In this document: in pieces, positions 18,129 to 23,097 of the stretch
How the letters are laid out: each line of letters begins with the position of its first letter
Numbering within the stretch: the stretch's first letter is position 1
Translations under genes and position numbers: made by a program
Notes under the pieces: model-generated
The model's database searches: none
What the model was told of the DNA's origin: nothing
Seen by the model: only the letters and a program-made list of their open reading frames with translations
Assembly (NCBI GenBank): GCA_003427395.1
Contig: BFEA01000071.1
Coordinates: 2,272,602 to 2,295,698 of the forward strand
Source: Chara braunii
Taxonomy: Eukaryota > Streptophyta > Charophyceae > Charales > Characeae
Length of the DNA: 23,097 nucleotides
Direction: 5' to 3'

Positions 18129-18180
18129 TATGTACTATGTACTATGAATATGTACTATGAATATGTACTGTGTACTATGA
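18129..18180. repeat. ATGTACTATGA minisatellite
   Basis: Variants of TATGTACTATGAA repeat five times. Confidence 0.8.
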
Positions 18181-18235
18181 ACCTGCATGTGGAGTCTTGC
18201 GGACCACTGTGGACTGTATGATAACAAGTTGGGCC

Positions 18236-18403
18236 TTTTTTTCTTTCTTTTTTTTGGGGGGGAGGGACACAATGCTCCAATCTATTTGTGGGAAGCAACA
18301 CTTGCTGGGAACTGGGCCCAGCGTCCCATTTAAGAATGTATCTGAGAACATTTTCCAGGCCAAGATGAGTTGCCGGGGCCATCACCCGGCTTTGGCTAAG
18401 AAG
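18236..18403 (-). mobile_element. LINE 3'-end fragment with A-rich tail
   Basis: On the minus strand it reads: a GC block, AAGCCGGGTGATGGCCCCGG; then the stem-loop GCTGGG-CCCAGTT-CCCAGC (18303-18327); then the arm GTGTTGCTTCCCAC with AATAGATTGGA; then C-rich sequence and an A-rich tail (18236-18255). It aligns with the minus strand of 2746-2860. No palindrome follows the arm in this copy. Confidence 0.65.
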
Positions 18404-18615
18404 AACCATACTTTTGGAACAAGCTGCGAGAACTAAGATAACTATAACAACTACGACAATGTCCTCTTTTGCCAGTTTTTATGAAAAACCTGTTTGGTTG
18501 TTTTTTTTTTATTTTTATTTTTTTTTAAATGCTAATTCTTTAAGCCCAACCAATTCAATCACCTGTCAAATCTGGACGGGACGGCCTTTCAGGCCTTTTT
18601 TTATTGTCATTATAG

Positions 18616-19371
18616 TATTACGGGGAACCCCGTAGCAGCCACATCCGTGCTCAAGCCTCCAACGAGGGAACATGCGGGAGCTGCACCCACCAGCAGGTGC
18701 GATACCTGCTACAGAAGGTGGGCGATAGCGGCCAGGGGTCAGCCAGGAGCATCAGGACCGAGCTTCTTCGATGGGCCAGTCACTGTGCCTCCCCTCCGGT
18801 CCCCTCCCCCTATGAACATCAGCAGTCTCTGCTCAAAAACCTCAAATCTTTGTTTCATAGGAGCTTTCAGCCTAAAACCAAAGTAGCCTTGGTGCCCTTC
18901 AGCAGCCCAACCCTAAACCTACCTCAGCCCTCGTATCCTCGATTCCCAGTCTCAGCCAGCCCTCATGCCCCCGTCTGCTAGGTTACAGAGTGGCACGACC
19001 TAATCCAGAAAGATCCCCTACCTGCTAGGCTGCAGGATGAAGCGATCCACCCCGGCTCCAGACAGTGTCGTCTAAGTACCAGCTCACCAACGGACCCTGG
19101 AGTGCCTTCCACCCTCGGCAACTTCCCAGATCTCTCTACCAGGCCCCCATACAGCTCGGGTTACAGGGAGCGTGGCCCAGCCCCAGCACTGCCCAGCATC
19201 ATTTTCCCCTCGTCCATTCGTGAGCCACTGGGATCAAGGACATCGGCAGGTGTTGAGCGAGCTACCGATCATCACCTGGCAACAGCTCCCAACCTTCCGG
19301 CTCCCCCATATGCTGATTGTGATCCTCCACCAAACCCTCAATCTATCCGTCTCAGCCCCCCTCTGGCAAGA

Positions 19372-19407
<36 letters not shown>
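18616..19407 (+). pseudogene. Possible retrocopy of a proline-rich coding sequence with poly(A)
   Basis: One frame runs from 18616 to the poly(A) at 19375-19407 with a single TAG at 18979-18981. It contains the peptide QASNEGTCGSCTHQQ (18652-18696) shared with 102-209, followed by VRYLLQKVGDSG. A Ser/Pro-rich remainder includes QPKTKVALVPFSSP, EWHDLIQKDPLPARLQDEA and PAPPYADCDPPPNPQ. High GC content lowers stop frequency, so openness alone is weak evidence. The shared peptide with only synonymous differences is stronger. The abrupt poly(A) suggests copying from RNA. No family is recognised, and no ATG start is evident. Confidence 0.35.
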
Positions 19408-19410
<3 letters not shown>

Positions 19411-19518
19411 GCCCAGTGCCCAAGGCTGATATTGATATTGAGAAAATTGAGGCCGGGGTCCTCACAGCCTACCCGGAGTAGCCAGACAGAACATGCTGGA
19501 AACCGGGCCCAGCGTCCC
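19408..19518 (-). mobile_element. Inverted LINE 3'-end fragment joined to poly(A)
   Basis: On the minus strand, the stem-loop GCTGGG-CCCGGTT-TCCAGC (19494-19518) leads into GGCTACTCCGGGTAGGCTG. The TGAGG/CCTCA hairpin (19448-19464) and CCTTGGGCACTGGGCCCC follow. The last 80 bp match the 3' end of LINE copy 2 (3523-3600). Where copy 2 has poly(A), this copy meets T in sense orientation, because the plus-strand A run at 19375-19407 abuts it. Confidence 0.7.
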
Positions 19519-19591
19519 TTTAGGAATTGAGAACAGAAATTATGTGCCTCTTCACCCCACCAGGGCGCCAAAAAATTCTTGCAAATCAATT

Positions 19592-19777
19592 ATGGCCACA
19601 TCTGCCTGGCACAGCACCGCAGGAAAAAAGCTATTCGACTTTTGGGTGGGTAGGGCGGTCGACCGTTTGACGGATGTGGCTGCTACTGAGTTCAGGAAGG
19701 GAAGCGCTGTTGCGCGCCCGATTGCCGCAGCAGGCTTGTGGGACGTCGCGCGCAGATGTCGTTTGATATTTCTGTAG
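19592..19777 (+). CDS. Small ORF, 61 codons, unknown
   Basis: An ATG followed by G (good initiation context) opens MATSAWHSTAGKKLFDFWVG, with a mixed-composition remainder rich in Ala and Arg, ending TAG after LIFL. It could be a first exon or chance. No domain, homologous copy or splice signal supports it further. Confidence 0.2.
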   Translation: MATSAWHSTAGKKLFDFWVGRAVDRLTDVAATEFRKGSAVARPIAAAGLWDVARRCRLIFL

Positions 19778-19997
19778 GATTACGTGGAAATGCCACGTGT
19801 CCTTACGGGACAGCGTTGGGTTGGTGCATGATTGGAGGAGAAATCGTGATTGAGAGCCATAGCCATTTTTTGTCTTCGAAGCAAAGACGATGCTCAACTC
19901 ATGAGCGCTTTGTTTAATGATACAACATTGGGTCAACAAAAGTTGCTTCATCAGATTTGCTGACTTAAAGATTTCACGGTATTCGACTAATCGCGGT

Positions 19998-20340
19998 GGT
20001 GAGCTTATGTGAGGTCTATGACGATTGCCTACTCATAGGTCAGTTTTGCTTGATTTGGTGCAGACGGCGCGTGATAATCTCCATTGCTAGGTCAATGACG
20101 ACTGGCTATTCACACTGCTCTGGGGATGGTGAATGACATTCCCCTTCGATAGGTCAGCGCCGTTCGTTTCGGCGGTGTGTGACATTCCCCATTGATAGGT
20201 CAGCGCTGGTTGATTTGGCGGTCCTCAATTGTTAGTCAATGCTGTTTTGATTTGGTGGTTGTAGTAGGTCAATGAAGATTGACCACTCACACTGCTACGT
20301 CAACGATGTTGATCTAGTGTATGTCGCTGAATTTCATGGC
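19998..20340 (+). repeat. Degenerate tandem repeats upstream of LINE ORF1
   Basis: TAGGTCA(A/G) recurs near 20036, 20088, 20150, 20196 and 20265. TTGATTTGG(C/T)G and TGACATTCCCC words lie between (two TGACATTCCCC copies offset exactly 46 bp, 20134 and 20180). Spacing varies from about 46 to 70 bp. The position, roughly 600 bp before ORF1, would suit a LINE 5' UTR with promoter monomers, but this is inference. Confidence 0.6.
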
Positions 20341-20624
20341 TGAGTTGAGTTGGTGGATATTCATTGGCTTCCTTCGAAGAGCGGTAAGCATCTGTTGACG
20401 GCGAGTGACACTTCGAGTGTCAGAGGTTTTCTATACCAGGACAAGATGGTGATTGTGCCAGAGTCGCTTTGGTCTTGAAATCATCATTGAATGAAGGACG
20501 GTAGGCAAAGAGTCTCGATTCCCTGTCCTTTAGTGTCTGTCATCATTTGGCAATGCTAAACTGGGAAATCCAGAGCAACGAAGACCAGAGTGTTTAGTTT
20601 TGACGACAGAGGGTCATTGAGACC
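20341..20624. other. Stretch without a recognised gene
   Basis: No repeat or coding frame is supported. It may be LINE 5' UTR. Confidence 0.3.
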
Positions 20625-20768
20625 ATGAGTGGTCGAGGGGGTCGATTTTAGTACACAAGATCGTCAGAGGGGTTCTACAGGGAGGACGGGAATCGCCGAG
20701 GTTCTGAGTTCAAGCACAAGTCAAGGAAGAAGCATCGAGCGACTGAAGAGAGCTTCCTTCATGAGTGA
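20625..20768 (+). pseudogene. Short basic coding-like segment with an internal stop
   Basis: ATG at 20625 reads MSGRGGRF, a TAG at 20649-20651, then YTRSSEGFYREDGNRRGSEF followed by a Lys/Arg-rich stretch and TGA at 20766. An RGG start with a basic tail looks like an RNA-binding N-terminus. It could be an upstream ORF or a 5' exon of the element whose ORF1 follows. Weak support. Confidence 0.25.
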
Positions 20769-20908
20769 AGTGCTTCCTCCAGCCTGACAACTTCCCCTAC
20801 ACTTTTCCCATCCTCTTCGTCACCAGCCAGTCCATCAAATTTATCTCATACATATTTATACATAATACATAATTTATAATTGTTTTTTCATTGTTTTCAC
20901 AAAACAAA

Positions 20909-23097
20909 ATGACAAGGACAGTTCGGCATCAGAGAGCTCACAGGCATGTTGATTCTATGTTGATGTTTCATGGGGCAATGTGGCAATTGGCAGCAAAACA
21001 GTTGCACACGCCTATCAGAATGTCGATACAAAGCGGGCTGAAAAAAAAGCTTTTACAATCAGTAGCTTGTGATTGCTCTGATGACGAGGTCCTCACAGAA
21101 GAGGAAAAATTGCAGAGAGACAAAAAAATTTTGGCCCTAAAGAACCGCAAAACAGATACGAAAGGGGAAAGAAGGAACAAAGAGGTGGTGAACACTCACG
21201 GATCATCGATGATCTCTCTTTTATCAACCAACGTGGGCGTGGGGGAAGGGTGAATTTGGGGATGGGAAGTAAAATGACGAACAATCCCCTTTTCACAGGA
21301 GAAATAATTAATCCTCTAACAATGAAGGGGAATGATGATCTGAGTCTTGCATGTCATGTCGAAGAGATTTCCTCGGTAGATAATGACGACTTTCCTCCTC
21401 TCCAGAGTTCAGGGGCAAAAGGAGGAATGGATGAAGGGGGAGAAAGAATGATTGAAGGATTGAATGATGGAAAGGGGAATGAGGAACGGGATGGGAAAAA
21501 AAGAGAAACACAAGGAGGAGGGAGTGGAAGGAAGGAAGGGAGGGAGACCGAAAGGGAGAAAGAAGGGGGAGGGGAAAGAAGAGGGGGGAACTCGACAGAG
21601 GAGGAAAGACAGGAGATGGGAAGAGCAAAAGGAAAGGAAGTGGCCTCAACTTCAACTGCTACTTCCTGGCTTCAGAAAACAAAAGGTCCTTTTCAAACGA
21701 AATCGTTGGAAGTAAAGAGACAGGGGTCGTAGGCGCAATCATTACTCATCCTCCTGGCAAATGTACCAACTGCCAGGGCCTTCTTTCTTTCAAAATTTAT
21801 CAGTCTCTCAGAAAAGAGGGTGGTAGATAATGGGGGGAAGAAGTCCATGATTAAAATGTACCCTGCGCAGAAAGTGACAGAAAGGGATCTGATATATCAA
21901 TCCCATGCCAATAATTGGGTTTTCTATGATGACGCAGCGTACAAATCAGTAAATGAAAAAATAAAATGGATTATCAAACGACTCATGCATTTGAAAGGGA
22001 GTATTGAAGCAGTAAATGAAGATTTTTTAATTCAACCGGTCTCGTCTACTACTTTTACAGTTTTAAGTGTTCACACAGCTGACAAGACTCAAATTGATAG
22101 CTGGAAAAAGCTACGTTGTGATAGGTCAGAGGTCCGCATTTATCCTTGGTCTCCCCAAAAGCAAGGCCCGAACGATAGACGAAGGCAAATGATGGAGGAA
22201 AATTTCTGGGTGGAATTTCGTCATATTCCGATTGAAATTCAGGGGGCGTTTTTGCATGACTTTGGGGAAAACCATGATATTGTGGATTTTATTGACCCTC
22301 TACCAACGTATGCTGCAAAGAGGGATGATTATTTGATGATCGCAATTAATCATCCCTCTAATATCCCTTTCAATAGTAGGGGGGCGAGAGTATTATATTC
22401 ACACTTCACACAAACTGCGCCCGTGGTGCTTTCGCTGTAAAGCTTACGGGCATCTCTATTTGGATCCATCGTGTGAACATAGCCCTGCACGCAGACAAAA
22501 ATCAACGGGGAGACTGATTAGGGATCCATTTAAGTCTAATCTATGAAGGACAGTAGACTCTGGGCATGAAGGATGGGTGTTTGTGGAAAACCCAGGCAAG
22601 GGTCAGGGTCCCAGAGGGTGGATGTGGGAAAGGCAGGGAGAACCGCACTGGGAATCTAAACCTCCAGACAGCTGGTCCCCACCGGCCTCGGCACCCCCTG
22701 TACAACAACAGCAAACAACACAGAAATCCGCGGAAAATAATGCGGGATCTCAGAAAGGTGTACAGGTACCCCAGAAGCCGAAGTCTGATCAGAGTCCTAT
22801 ATCACAAAATGATCAAGGTCTTGAACGGGCAGTAAAAAGGCCTGATCAGATTTCAGCCTCGCAGAATGGTCAAGGCTCTGAACAGGTAGTAGTAGGGTCT
22901 GTTCAGAGTTCTGAATCACAGTCTGGTAAAGGTCCTGGCGAGCAGATATCAATTGGCCAGGGATCTGAGCAAATAATGACGGGTTCAAGCCCCTCTCAGT
23001 CAGGCTCCCATTCATTAGGACCGGACCCTAACGACTATATGGAACTGGTTGACAATAACGATCCTAAAAAGGAAGGGGGAGGTGAGATGGAAGTTGC
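20909..23097 (+). pseudogene. LINE ORF1 (gag-like nucleic-acid-binding protein), broken, runs off the window
   Basis: ATG at 20909 opens a 114-codon frame with an acidic/Lys-rich part (CDCSDDEVLTEEEKLQRDKK). A shift near 21180-21250 leads to a frame with RGRGGRVNLG, VDNDDFPPL and a Glu/Gly/Arg/Lys-rich stretch (21430-21640). After a TAG at 21730-21732 the same frame continues through a folded-looking domain (DLIYQSHANNWVFYDDAAYK, EENFWVEFRHIPIEIQGAFL, about 21880-22250), comparable to the DUF4283-type core of plant LINE ORF1. A frameshift at the six-G run 22379-22384 restores a zinc knuckle, WCFRCKAYGHLYLDPSC (CX2CX4HX6C). A Gln/Ser-rich tail with repeated SQNGQGSEQ-like units then runs to the edge. 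ORF1 proteins coat LINE RNA. With its stop and shifts, this copy is probably inactive. Confidence 0.75.
22790..23000 (+). repeat. Imperfect coding repeats in the ORF1 tail
   Basis: In the knuckle frame the tail repeats a unit of about 19-21 residues built on (S/Q)-Q-(N/S)-(D/G)-(Q/K)-G-x-(E/G)-x-(A/V/I)-x-x-x-x-(D/V/G)-Q, seen at QNDQGLERAV, QNGQGSEQVV and QSGKGPGEQI. At the DNA level, AATG(A/G)TCAAGG(T/C)(C/T)(T/C)(T/C)GAAC recurs about 60 bp apart. The repeats suggest a disordered, repeat-expanded C-terminus. Confidence 0.5.

Noticed and set aside
21308-21655. Minus-strand Leu/Pro/Phe-rich frame opposite ORF1
   Set aside because: Mirror image of the Glu/Gly/Lys-rich ORF1 stretch on the plus strand.

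Overview
The window looks like repeat-dense nuclear DNA of a eukaryote, most likely from the plant (streptophyte) lineage. It has no bacterial-style operons, and coding-like stretches are short and broken by stops and frameshifts. Long A/T homopolymers, microsatellites and minisatellites are frequent, and nearly every recognisable coding segment belongs to a non-LTR retrotransposon (LINE). The LINE proteins are of the type seen in plants and green algae: an ORF1 protein ending in a CCHC zinc knuckle, and an ORF2 with reverse transcriptase followed by a C-terminal zf-RVT domain. I cannot name the species; a charophyte-like or other large, repeat-rich streptophyte genome is only a weak inference. 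I see no confidently intact host gene.

Layout. 1-1150: a short conserved peptide ORF and a 300-bp-offset tandem duplication. 1150-2745 (+): LINE copy 1, ORF2 C-terminus plus 3' UTR and poly(A). 2746-3061: an inverted LINE 3'-end fragment and a TA-flanked MITE. 3453-5217 (-): LINE copy 2 with a 61-nt poly(A). 5218-7053 (-): LINE copy 3 with an A-rich tail. 7062-9720 (+): LINE copy 4, carrying RT motifs, zf-RVT and a long 3' UTR with a tail. 9725-12060: degenerate tandem repeats and satellites. 12235-13390: a MITE-like element and two strong foldbacks. 13711-14660: tRNA-like (SINE-type) sequences and two tandem duplications with the same 138-bp period. 14859-15860: a LINE 3'-end fragment and microsatellites. 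15860-17823: a coding-like remnant and three MITEs. 18230-19520: LINE 3'-end fragments and a possible retrocopy. 19980-23097 (+): tandem repeats followed by a LINE ORF1 that runs off the window.

The feature that ties the window together is a small stem-loop with sense consensus GCTGGA-CCCGGTT-TCCAGC, usually preceded by GGGAC. I count ten well-formed copies. They occur in LINE 3' UTRs, four of them in a row in copy 4, and in several detached LINE 3'-end fragments. Stem changes are largely compensatory (A-T to G-C, or G-T wobble), which suggests the RNA fold matters. A second hairpin (TGAGG-ACCCCGG-CCTCA) lies near three of the 3' ends. I infer that these are RNA signals recognised by the LINE machinery; this is not proven by the sequence.
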